Positions 19,189-26,703 of a stretch of 36,395 nt of DNA are shown here, piece after piece; position 1 is the first letter of the stretch, and each line of letters opens with the position of its first letter. This DNA is from Prochlorococcus sp. AG-402-G06 (GTDB lineage: Bacteria > Cyanobacteriota > Cyanobacteriia > PCC-6307 > Cyanobiaceae). A program made the position numbers and the translations under genes. The stretch lies in the NCBI GenBank assembly GCA_003277985.1, contig QCHR01000004.1:1-36395 (forward strand), in the 5' to 3' direction. Under the pieces are notes generated by a model. That model searched no databases. It saw nothing but the letters and a program-made list of their open reading frames with translations, and was not told where the DNA came from.

Positions 19189-19844
19189 CATTTACCTCCT
19201 TGCTGGGTAGAGACGCCAACTCTTTTGGCAGGTCTTATGTTTAAAAGAGATCCAGGCTTCCCTGGCACAGATCCTTTTACTACTAATAAATTGTGATTTG
19301 TATCTATCTTTAAAATTTCAAGGCCTCTGGTAGTGACTTTTTTGCCGCCCATACGACCAGCCATCCTTTTCCCAGGATAAACACGGCCAGGAGTTGTTCC
19401 GGCGCCTGTTGAACCAGGCAATCGATGATTCTTTGAACCGTGACTCATAGGGCCTCGGCTAAAACCATGCCGCTTTTGATAACCGGCAAATCCTCTACCC
19501 ATTGTGTCGCCACTAACATCAACTTTTTGACCTTTTTCGAAATCATCGACAGTTATTGCGGCGCCAAGCTGAAATTCACCAGAATTTTCAACTCGGTACT
19601 CTCGAAGATGACGCAAAAGGTCCTCTCCTGATTTTGCAAGATGACCTTTAGAAGGCTTGTTAATAAGTTTTTCACGAATTAATTGAAAGCCTATCTGTAC
19701 AGCGGCGTAGCCATCAGTATCAGCAGATTTCAATTGAGTGATTCGACAGGGACCCGCTTCGATCAAAGTGACTGGAACGGCTCTGCCTTGATCATCGAAG
19801 AGCTGGGACATACCCAACTTCTTACCTAGGATTCCTAAAGACAT
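19188..19844 (-). CDS. rplC: 50S ribosomal protein L3, first gene of the ribosomal superoperon
   Basis: [53 protein letters not shown] and [11 protein letters not shown] mark L3, an initiator of 50S assembly. The length is 218 residues. It is the first gene of the minus-strand run. rpsJ, which precedes it in E. coli, is not here, as is usual in cyanobacteria. The promoter should lie in 19845-20214. Confidence 0.98.
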   Translation of the reverse strand: MSLGILGKKLGMSQLFDDQGRAVPVTLIEAGPCRITQLKSADTDGYAAVQIGFQLIREKLINKPSKGHLAKSGEDLLRHLREYRVENSGEFQLGAAITVDDFEKGQKVDVSGDTMGRGFAGYQKRHGFSRGPMSHGSKNHRLPGSTGAGTTPGRVYPGKRMAGRMGGKKVTTRGLEILKIDTNHNLLVVKGSVPGKPGSLLNIRPAKRVGVSTQQGGK

Positions 19845-20214
19845 GAGTTAAATAAACGCCAGCTAAAAGGTCAATCTATAAATAGAGAGACTTGGAGTCT
19901 GAATTAAATCGCCTATCTAGCCAAAAAAGTTGAAGTTAATTGAAGTTCAATTTATTTGGAAAAATGCTAGCGACAATCAGCTGGCTGAGACTTTTTCAAA
20001 CTTTTCACAAAGTTCAAAGAGTATCTCGACAAAAGAAAACAAATTCTTCTGTACTGGCCAAAAAGACTACACGCAAACGCCTAGTCTGCTCAAGCGTCCA
20101 GAGGCCCGGCTAGCGGGCGGGCATAGAAAAGCTTTAGCAACTTAAAAGATTACACTATTAACACCCATTTTGTGTGATGCTTCAGTTGAATAAGATAAAG
20201 AATTTGATTTAAGG
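19845..20214. other. 370-bp divergent region between rplC and ndhN: leader or promoter region with hairpins
   Basis: No convincing gene. Nearest rplC lies an odd-centred palindrome AATTGAA-G-TTCAATT (19938-19952), part of a near-tandem TTGAAGTT repeat. Further out is a hairpin followed by T5 on the minus strand (20060-20087), then a GC-rich patch with GCCCG/CGGGC arms (20104-20118) that stands out from the AT-rich surroundings. A 71-codon TTG frame on the plus strand covers this region but resembles nothing. It should carry the promoters of both rplC and ndhN; I could not place them. Confidence 0.5.
20060..20087 (-). terminator. Terminator-like hairpin in the rplC upstream region (possible attenuator or end of a small RNA)
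   Basis: On the minus strand, arms AGACTA and TAGTCT (20082-20087 and 20064-20069) plus three inner pairs form a stem with a TTTG loop, directly followed by TTTTT. It lies 216 bp upstream of the rplC ATG and reads toward it. Either a leader RNA is attenuated here, or a short independent RNA including the GC-rich 20104-20118 hairpin ends here. Confidence 0.4.
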
Positions 20215-20679
20215 ATGCCTTTATTACTCTCTGGTCAGAAATTTCGCACTGATCTTGAATCATTCGGCTGCCTTGCCATCCTTAGCCCACTTGAAGGTGG
20301 AGCAGAAACTCGTTTACTTAGAAGACTTAGAGCTAGCGGATACCAAACACAGATAACTTCCGCTAGAGGATTAGGAGATCCAGTTGTCTTTCTTACCCAA
20401 TTACATGGAATAAGGCCGCCACATTTAGGACATCAAAATGTTGGGAGAAATGGGGCCTTAGGGGAAGTGCAACAAGTTATTCCTCAATTAAATGAATTGT
20501 TAGTTGAGGACAAACCCTTGGTTCTCTGGTTATTAGAGGGTCAAGTCTTATCAAAGTCAGAACTATTAGCAATAAATAATCTCTGCAAAAAGGAAACTCG
20601 AATCAAAATTGTTATTGAGATGGGAGGGGCTCGAAGTATTACCTGGGAACCATTAAATGAATTCATCAACAGAGATTAG
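20215..20679 (+). CDS. ndhN: NAD(P)H-quinone oxidoreductase subunit N
   Basis: NdhN is a subunit of the photosynthetic NDH-1 complex of cyanobacteria and chloroplasts, which takes part in cyclic electron flow and respiration at the thylakoid. The 154 residues show the family pattern [30 protein letters not shown] and [17 protein letters not shown] of AAGG precedes the ATG directly. It is followed 12 bp later by ldpA, an arrangement known from other cyanobacteria, so the two are probably co-transcribed. Confidence 0.95.
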   Translation: MPLLLSGQKFRTDLESFGCLAILSPLEGGAETRLLRRLRASGYQTQITSARGLGDPVVFLTQLHGIRPPHLGHQNVGRNGALGEVQQVIPQLNELLVEDKPLVLWLLEGQVLSKSELLAINNLCKKETRIKIVIEMGGARSITWEPLNEFINRD

Positions 20680-20691
20680 AAATTCATCAAG

Positions 20692-21714
20692 GTGACTACT
20701 CAAGATTCGATTTGCAATTCTGAAGCTCTAAAAAAAGGTAACTGGGTAAAATTAATTTGTGGGGCAAGTAATCAAGACTTGCCTTCAATAACTGATCTTT
20801 GCTCCATTTATGGAGCTGCAGGAGTTCATTGCATTGACCTCGCTGCTGACGAAGCTGTTATACATGCAGCACGCAATGCTATTGATTGGGTTTTCGAAAC
20901 TTATGGGAAAAAACCTTGGTTGATGATCAGCTTAAGTGATGGAAAAGATGCCCATTTTCGCAAAGCTTGGTTTAATCCACAACTATGTCCATCTAATTGC
21001 TTACGACCCTGCCAAAGTATTTGTCCAGCTCACGCTATTGAAAACGAAGGTGGCGTAAAAGTTAATAAATGCTATGGATGTGGCCGATGTATTGATACAT
21101 GCCCATTAGGAATCATTCAAGAAAAGGATCGAAGATTAACTCTTAAAGATTTTGCTCCGTTGCTAACAACTATCAAACCAGATGCAGTCGAAATTCATAC
21201 TGCGCCAGGAAGAGGCCAAGAATTTGAAAAAACAATCAAGGAAATTTTTAAAGTCGATCTGCCGCTACAACGATTATCTGTCAGTTGCGGTTTACAAGGG
21301 CATGGAATAAACCATGAAAAATTAGCAGAAGAACTTTGGCTGCGACATAAATGTCTGAGAAGTCATAATCAAAAACCTCTTTGGCAAATTGATGGCCGTA
21401 GGATGAGCGGAGATCTCGGGGTAGGTGCGGCCAAAATCGCAGTAAAACTCTGGGAAAGAATACGCCCAATAGCTCCACCAGGCCCCTTACAACTTGCTGG
21501 AGGGACTAATGAATCGACCATTAAGTACCTCCCAGCTATTAGAGGACCTGAGGGGGTTGCTTTCGGAGGTAAAGCTAGAAAGATAATTCAACCATGGTTA
21601 GAAGAGGCTCAACGAAAAAGAATTCGTCTTAGAGATTGGCCTGAAGGCTGGGAGGCGGCTCTGGCAGAGGCACAACGACTGATAAATCCCTGGCTTGTAA
21701 GAAAATCTTTATAA
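20692..21714 (+). CDS. ldpA: Light-dependent period protein LdpA (Fe-S protein of circadian input)
   Basis: LdpA of Synechococcus is an iron-sulfur protein that senses redox state and adjusts the circadian period. Two [4Fe-4S] motifs are seen: Cys99, 103, 107 and 111 (CPSNCLRPCQSICP) and the ferredoxin-like Cys127, 130, 133 and 137 (CYGCGRCIDTCP). The start is GTG at 20692, 12 bp after ndhN. The length is 340 residues. Prochlorococcus has a reduced clock, so the protein may act more as a redox protein than as a period setter (inference). Confidence 0.9.
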   Translation: MTTQDSICNSEALKKGNWVKLICGASNQDLPSITDLCSIYGAAGVHCIDLAADEAVIHAARNAIDWVFETYGKKPWLMISLSDGKDAHFRKAWFNPQLCPSNCLRPCQSICPAHAIENEGGVKVNKCYGCGRCIDTCPLGIIQEKDRRLTLKDFAPLLTTIKPDAVEIHTAPGRGQEFEKTIKEIFKVDLPLQRLSVSCGLQGHGINHEKLAEELWLRHKCLRSHNQKPLWQIDGRRMSGDLGVGAAKIAVKLWERIRPIAPPGPLQLAGGTNESTIKYLPAIRGPEGVAFGGKARKIIQPWLEEAQRKRIRLRDWPEGWEAALAEAQRLINPWLVRKSL

Positions 21715-21896
21715 TTCGATTTCTCTAGCTAAATCAATCATTCGAAAGCCTTCGTTGTGATGTATTAATGAAGAAATCTTCCGATTAACTAAAAAAAACT
21801 GGATAAAGACATGACAGGATTGAATCAAATATGCAATTATCTAAGAGAAAGAATCCAAATCTATGGCCTTCAATTGCAAACATAGATCTGGAACGA

Positions 21897-21968
21897 TGGG
21901 CCGTCGCCAAGTGGTAAGGCATCGGGTTTTGGTCTCGACATTCCTAGGTTCGAATCCTAGCGGCCCAG
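21897..21968 (+). tRNA. tRNA-Gln(TTG)
   Basis: The acceptor stem TGGGCCG pairs with CGGCCCA, followed by discriminator G. The anticodon stem-loop TCGGG-TTTTGGT-CTCGA carries anticodon TTG, and the T arm is CTAGGTTCGAATCCTAG. The length is 72 nt, without an encoded CCA. It ends only 13 bp before the start of the HAD gene. Confidence 0.97.
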
Positions 21969-21981
21969 TTTCCAACAAGTA

Positions 21982-22761
21982 GTGATAGAGCAACCTCTAC
22001 TTGTTCTTGATTTTGATGGTGTCATCGTTGACGGCATTGAGGAGTATTGGTCAAGTTCTCGTCAAACCTGTCTAAACATACTTTCTGCCAAAGAGAAAGA
22101 AATTATTTCTTTTCCTAGTGAGATCCCTAAAACCTTTAAAGCCATGAGGCCCTGGGTTCATCACGGTTGGGAGATGGTTATTCTGGCTGCTGAATGTTCA
22201 AATAAAACCAGCCAATTAAACTTAAAAGGTTTAGAAAATTTCTCAGAAAATTATCAAATAGAATGCTCTTTAGCTCTTGAAAAGTGGGGTTGGAAACCTT
22301 CTCAATTACAAGAAGCTTTAAATCAAACTCGAAGAGAAGCAATATCAAATAATTTTAATCAATGGTTAAATTTTCACCAGCCCTTTTCTTCAGTCACTGA
22401 ACGCCTCAAAACACTTGAGAAGGAAGGCATTGATTTTGCTGTTTTAACAACAAAAAGTATTGAGTTCACAAAACAACTTTTGGATTGTTTCGAGCTTCAG
22501 CCCAAGCTTGTTTTCGGCCACGAATCAGGCAGCAAAGTCGATGTCTTGAACCAACTCGTACAAAAAAGAATAATTCGAGGGTTTATTGAAGATCGCAGAA
22601 CTACTTTAGAAAAAGTCTTAGAAGATCCCAACTTAAAATCTATCCCTTGTTACTTAGCAAGCTGGGGATACTTAAAGTCTCAGGATCAAAATAATCTTCC
22701 GGCTGGGATTAAATTACTAGATTTAGATACTTTAAGAGAACCTATTTCGCGCTGGTCTTGA
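21982..22761 (+). CDS. HAD superfamily hydrolase
   Basis: Motif I is DFDGVIVDG with the nucleophile Asp10 and acid Asp12, motif II lies in VLTTKS, the motif III lysine is probably in GSKVDVL, and motif IV is GFIEDRR. The protein should be a cytoplasmic phosphatase or phosphatase-like enzyme; the substrate is unknown. The start is GTG at 21982, 13 bp after tRNA-Gln, so the gene is probably made as a read-through of the tRNA transcript. Its TGA is built into the -35 box of the recA promoter. The length is 259 residues with a helical cap region between motifs I and II. Confidence 0.85.
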   Translation: MIEQPLLVLDFDGVIVDGIEEYWSSSRQTCLNILSAKEKEIISFPSEIPKTFKAMRPWVHHGWEMVILAAECSNKTSQLNLKGLENFSENYQIECSLALEKWGWKPSQLQEALNQTRREAISNNFNQWLNFHQPFSSVTERLKTLEKEGIDFAVLTTKSIEFTKQLLDCFELQPKLVFGHESGSKVDVLNQLVQKRIIRGFIEDRRTTLEKVLEDPNLKSIPCYLASWGYLKSQDQNNLPAGIKLLDLDTLREPISRWS

Positions 22762-22785
22762 CTTAATGGCGTACGTCTGTACTAT
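22758..22785 (+). promoter_or_regulatory. recA promoter with LexA-like (SOS) box
   Basis: TTGACT (22758-22763) and TACTAT (22780-22785) are spaced by 16 bp. Between and over them lies GTAC-GTCT-GTAC (22771-22782). It fits the cyanobacterial LexA consensus RGTACNNNDGTWCB at all specified positions except the first (C instead of purine). The site overlaps the -10 box, as expected for a repressor. Distance to the recA ATG is 88 bp. Confidence 0.6.
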
Positions 22786-22873
22786 CGGTTTAATTGCTAT
22801 TCGTTGAGGAACTGAGTATTTCATTATCAATCCCAACGTCTGTTGTTATTCCTCTGAATTAACGTTATTTGTT

Positions 22874-24007
22874 ATGTCAAACGAAGGTAAGTCACTCCAA
22901 TCAACTGAATCTAAGAAAATAGACGCAAAATCTGGAGAAAAAGAAAAAGCATTGAGCTTAGTGGTTGGGCAAATAGAGCGCAATTTCGGGAAAGGTTCGA
23001 TCATGCGTCTTGGGGACGCCTCAAAGATGCGGGTAGAAACTATATCTACGGGTGCTTTAACTCTTGATTTAGCTCTTGGTGGCGGGTATCCAAAAGGACG
23101 TGTAATTGAAGTGTATGGTCCCGAGAGTTCGGGGAAAACAACTCTGACATTACATGCAATAGCTGAGATTCAACGTAACGGCGGAGTGGCTGCTTTTGTA
23201 GATGCAGAACATGCTCTTGACCCAGTCTATGCAGCTTCTCTTGGTGTTGATGTAGAGAATCTTCTCGTATCTCAACCGGATACAGGAGAGATGGCATTAG
23301 AAATCGTTGACCAACTTATTAGATCTGCTGCAGTTGATCTAGTTGTTGTTGATTCAGTCGCTGCTCTTACGCCTCGTTCAGAGATTGAAGGAGAAATGGG
23401 TGATCATTCAGTAGGCGCGCAAGCTCGTCTAATGAGTCAAGCAATGAGAAAAATTACTGGAAATATTGGAAAGTCTGGTTGCACAGTCATTTTCTTAAAT
23501 CAATTGCGTCTAAAAATTGGTATTACTTATGGGAATCCAGAAACAACAACTGGTGGGAACGCTCTTAAATTCTATGCCTCTGTCAGATTAGATATTCGTC
23601 GTATTCAAACGTTAAAGAGAGGAACTGAAGAATATGGAATTCGTGCAAAAGTGAAGGTCGCAAAAAACAAAGTTGCACCTCCATTTCGAATAGCCGAATT
23701 TGATATTCTTTTTGGCAAAGGAATTAGTACTCTTGGTTGTCTTCTTGATTTAGCAGATGAGACTAATGTCGTTACTCGTAAAGGTGCTTGGTATAGCTAT
23801 GAAGGTGACAATATCGGACAAGGAAGAGACAATACCATTACTTGGCTTGAGGAAAATCCAGAATCAAAAGAAATAATTGAAAAATTAGTTAAAGACAAAT
23901 TAACCGAGGGCTCTGAGGTAAGTGCTAATTCAATGAGACCTTTAGCAGCAGCAGCTCGACATGCTTCATTACGATCAAACCTACGCCAAGTTTCAGCAAA
24001 CGGTTAA
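22874..24007 (+). CDS. recA: Recombinase RecA
   Basis: RecA forms filaments on single-stranded DNA, catalyses strand exchange and stimulates LexA cleavage. The Walker A motif GPESSGKTT starts at residue 82, [11 protein letters not shown] follows, Walker B is in [10 protein letters not shown], and the DNA-binding loop 2 is [20 protein letters not shown]. The length is 377 residues, with a charged N-terminal tail of about 25. No clear Shine-Dalgarno precedes the ATG. It is convergent with the DUF2839 gene (20 bp apart). Confidence 0.98.
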   Translation: MSNEGKSLQSTESKKIDAKSGEKEKALSLVVGQIERNFGKGSIMRLGDASKMRVETISTGALTLDLALGGGYPKGRVIEVYGPESSGKTTLTLHAIAEIQRNGGVAAFVDAEHALDPVYAASLGVDVENLLVSQPDTGEMALEIVDQLIRSAAVDLVVVDSVAALTPRSEIEGEMGDHSVGAQARLMSQAMRKITGNIGKSGCTVIFLNQLRLKIGITYGNPETTTGGNALKFYASVRLDIRRIQTLKRGTEEYGIRAKVKVAKNKVAPPFRIAEFDILFGKGISTLGCLLDLADETNVVTRKGAWYSYEGDNIGQGRDNTITWLEENPESKEIIEKLVKDKLTEGSEVSANSMRPLAAAARHASLRSNLRQVSANG

Positions 24008-24027
24008 AGACAACAATATACGTGACT

Positions 24028-24267
24028 TTATCTTATGTCTGCAGGAATCCACCAACCTGCAGCAGGTCCGATAAAGCGAACAATAATCCAAAGAATCACT
24101 AAAGCAGCAATACCTACCCATCCTGCACGAATACTTAATTGTATAAATTGATCTCTTTGCTCTTGCGTAACAGGAAACCAAGAGACAATACGAGGTGACT
24201 CATTCCTAGATGTTTTCTTACTACGAGGTTTTAAGCCTTGTTCAGATCTTCGGCGAGCTTCTCCCAT
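24028..24267 (-). CDS. Small membrane protein of the DUF2839 family
   Basis: The 79-residue protein begins MGEARRRSEQGLKPRSKK, has a short linker with FPVTQEQRDQFIQ, and one membrane segment (VGIAALVILWIIVRFIGP) near the C-terminus. This fits the cyanobacterial DUF2839 family of unknown function. The N-terminus is basic and so probably cytoplasmic. It is 38 bp downstream of the helicase-related gene on the same strand. Confidence 0.8.
   Translation of the reverse strand: MGEARRRSEQGLKPRSKKTSRNESPRIVSWFPVTQEQRDQFIQLSIRAGWVGIAALVILWIIVRFIGPAAGWWIPADIR
24039..24062. repeat. Inverted repeat at the 3' junction of recA and the DUF2839 gene
   Basis: CTGCAGG (24039-24045) and CCTGCAG (24056-24062) are perfect 7-bp arms with a 10-base loop, inside the end of the DUF2839 gene and 31 bp after the recA stop. 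It could help end recA transcription, but no U-run follows. Confidence 0.3.
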
Positions 24268-24305
24268 TATAAAAAAACAATATTTTTTAATCTAAGAGAT
24301 TGATT

Positions 24306-25754
24306 TTAATAAGGCAATAAACGCTCTAAAGCAACCCACGGTTCAAGAGCTTCAAATATTAGTTTTCCCCAACTTCTATAGTGCATGCGGCCGTCGAGAA
24401 TAGCAACTCGAACATCTTTACCCCTAATGTTTGTAAGTGATTTAAGAAGGGTGGTAAGAGTTTCGGGGAAAAGGAATTCTCGAAACCAGTCACGACCTTG
24501 ATGCTTTAGCATTTCAACATTAGCGGCAACCCAGGGTAATTCTAAAGTAGGCAATGGAATCACTGGAAAAATCAATTGATCTGGTGTTGGTAAATCGTAC
24601 TGATTAATAATCCACCAATGACAGCTACAACAAATAATCCCATTAGTTCCAATATTAGTAGTTTCATGAACTACTCTTAATCCAAATTCTCCAGCTAATT
24701 CACTAGTTATTTGAAGTCGTAGTTGCAAATCATCTACCAAAATAATAGTTGGATGAGTTCGACCAAGAATTAATCTTTGACACTGTCTTAAAATATGACG
24801 ATAAAAACTAGACGTATTTGGCAAAGGTTGTCTTTTGGGAACAAATAATGGAATAGGTTCTTGATCAAATTTATTTCCTAAATTCACCTTCACAGTAAAA
24901 GTCAATTTGGAACTATTTAAATCCAAAAAGAAAGCATCACTTTGACCTGAATTAGTCAGCATTAAAAGAGTATTTTTTGATAACAGACCTGAGAGAGTTT
25001 GCAAAGGACACAATGGTTGCATATACCAATCCCAACTAAGTTTTCGATTGTCTAGTTTCGCCCACGTTACCCAATCATTCTTGACCGCACTGAGAGCTCG
25101 TTTCCAAGGCATTATAGAAGGCAAGTCATCTATGAGAATTTCTCTTAATGCTAAAAGCTCCCTATGATCAATCCTTATGAAAGCCTCAGAACTTAATGAA
25201 TGACTGAAAAGACTTCGACTTAAGCGGTCATGAACTTCAATAATTGAAGTCTCAAAACGTGAGTGAGAAGTAATTAAATCCTCCCAATCTTTTGGAGTAA
25301 TTTTTATAGACATAGATTCTCTAAGCTCACTAGACATAAACTCCGATTCAGGAAAAATTAATTGGCGATTTTTTAATAAATCTTTTTCATTTGCAAAAAT
25401 AAGATCTTGGTATCTCAGAACCCAAATTTTTTTATCTGAAGGAGTTAATTCAATTCCTTCTACATAATCAAAACCTAATCGACTAGATCTTAATTTTGGT
25501 AATTCCACTTCAAACAAAAGTCTATATTGTCTCTCTGAAAGAATTAACACAATATTATTGTTATACAAACAAAGTGGAATCAAAAGACCAGGCCACCAAA
25601 AATTTCTACTGTCACTTGATAACTGAATAAAAGTATTATCTTTACGACTTAAGCTTCTAGAGATCAATCTTGTTAGGGTCAAATTATGAGGCCATAGAGC
25701 AAGATTATTTTGATAGTATTTTTTTAGATGTTTATGTGAATTCACCTCAAGCAT
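24306..25754 (-). CDS. Helicase-related protein (DinG-like C-terminus, no P-loop seen)
   Basis: The 482-residue protein is not clearly recognised over its whole length. The C-terminal part, with VRVAILDGRMHYRSWGKLIF and LEPWVALERLLPY, resembles the end of DinG/XPD-type helicases. IILVDDLQ (about 350) could be a remnant of a DE-type motif. I see no GxGKT/S Walker A motif, so ATP-driven helicase activity is doubtful. The N-terminal third has a hydrophobic stretch (FWWPGLLIPLCLY). It neighbours recA and recF in a wider sense, but no functional link is shown. It could also be an adaptor derived from a helicase. Confidence 0.5.
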   Translation of the reverse strand: MLEVNSHKHLKKYYQNNLALWPHNLTLTRLISRSLSRKDNTFIQLSSDSRNFWWPGLLIPLCLYNNNIVLILSERQYRLLFEVELPKLRSSRLGFDYVEGIELTPSDKKIWVLRYQDLIFANEKDLLKNRQLIFPESEFMSSELRESMSIKITPKDWEDLITSHSRFETSIIEVHDRLSRSLFSHSLSSEAFIRIDHRELLALREILIDDLPSIMPWKRALSAVKNDWVTWAKLDNRKLSWDWYMQPLCPLQTLSGLLSKNTLLMLTNSGQSDAFFLDLNSSKLTFTVKVNLGNKFDQEPIPLFVPKRQPLPNTSSFYRHILRQCQRLILGRTHPTIILVDDLQLRLQITSELAGEFGLRVVHETTNIGTNGIICCSCHWWIINQYDLPTPDQLIFPVIPLPTLELPWVAANVEMLKHQGRDWFREFLFPETLTTLLKSLTNIRGKDVRVAILDGRMHYRSWGKLIFEALEPWVALERLLPY

Positions 25755-25827
25755 TAGTAGTACCTTTTATCAATAAATTCTTTTAATCATGTTGCCCTAT
25801 CAATAAATATATAGAACAATACTATTT

Positions 25828-26703
25828 ATGGAGCTTAAAACAAAACCCTCTGAAAATATTGGAATTGTTGGATTAGGTCTAATTGGGGGTTCCCTAGGCT
25901 TGGATCTCCAAAAGCTTGGATATAAAGTTTATGGCATTACTCATCGCGAAAAAACTGCACAAAAAGCCAGAGACAGAAAACTAGCTCAAATTATTAGTAC
26001 TGATCAAAGTGTATTAAAAAATTGTTCTCTTATTTATATTGCTTTACCACTTGAGCAACTTCTAAACCCTTCATCAGCTTTAATCAATGCCATTCCTAAA
26101 AATGCTGTTGTTACCGATGTTGGATCCGTAAAAGTCCCTATTTTAAATACTTGGAACAAGCTACATCCTCGTTTTGTAGCCAGTCACCCAATGACAGGGA
26201 CAGAAGAGTCTGGCGTGAATGCAGGTCAACATAATTTATTTAAAAATAAGCCATGGGTCGTTACTCCAAATAAAGAAACTGATCAAAAAGCTCTCGACAA
26301 AGTACGCCAAATTTCCGTATCACTTGGGAGTCAATGGATAAGCTCAGAAGCCCAAATACATGATGAAGCTGTTGGCTTGATTTCACATTTACCAGTTCTA
26401 ATTAGCGCGGCATTGCTCAACACACTTAGTACAAATGAAAAGCCTTCCTTATATTCACTAGCTAAAAGTATTGCATCCAGTGGGTTCGCTGATACCTCTA
26501 GGGTTGGAGGTGGAAACCCAGAGTTAGGAGTCTCTATGGCAAAATTTAACAAGAAAAATATAGAGATGCATTTGGCATCTTATAGACATTCTCTAGATCT
26601 ATTTGAAAAATATTTACTGGAAGAGAACTGGAGTGAACTCGAAAGAATACTAGTCAATACACAGAAAGAAAGACATAATTTTATTGTCAAACCTACTAAT
26701 TAA
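25828..26703 (+). CDS. tyrA: Prephenate/arogenate dehydrogenase
   Basis: TyrA oxidises prephenate or arogenate with NAD(P) in tyrosine synthesis; cyanobacterial enzymes usually prefer arogenate and NADP. The Rossmann motif is IGIVGLGLIGGSLG near residue 12, followed by VVTDVGSVK, SHPMTGTEESG and the helical C-terminal domain with HDEAVGLISHLPVLIS. The length is 291 residues. It is divergent from the helicase-related gene (73 bp) and convergent with the CrtD-like gene, with an 8-bp overlap of the ends. Confidence 0.93.
   Translation: MELKTKPSENIGIVGLGLIGGSLGLDLQKLGYKVYGITHREKTAQKARDRKLAQIISTDQSVLKNCSLIYIALPLEQLLNPSSALINAIPKNAVVTDVGSVKVPILNTWNKLHPRFVASHPMTGTEESGVNAGQHNLFKNKPWVVTPNKETDQKALDKVRQISVSLGSQWISSEAQIHDEAVGLISHLPVLISAALLNTLSTNEKPSLYSLAKSIASSGFADTSRVGGGNPELGVSMAKFNKKNIEMHLASYRHSLDLFEKYLLEENWSELERILVNTQKERHNFIVKPTN

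Noticed and set aside
19930-20145. 71-codon plus-strand ORF between rplC and ndhN
   Set aside because: It begins with TTG, resembles no family, has no ribosome binding site, and covers the hairpins and GC-rich patch, which better explain the region.
23046-23297. 83-codon ORF antisense to recA
   Set aside because: Low-complexity His/Gln/Leu-rich translation caused by the recA codon pattern; no family resemblance.
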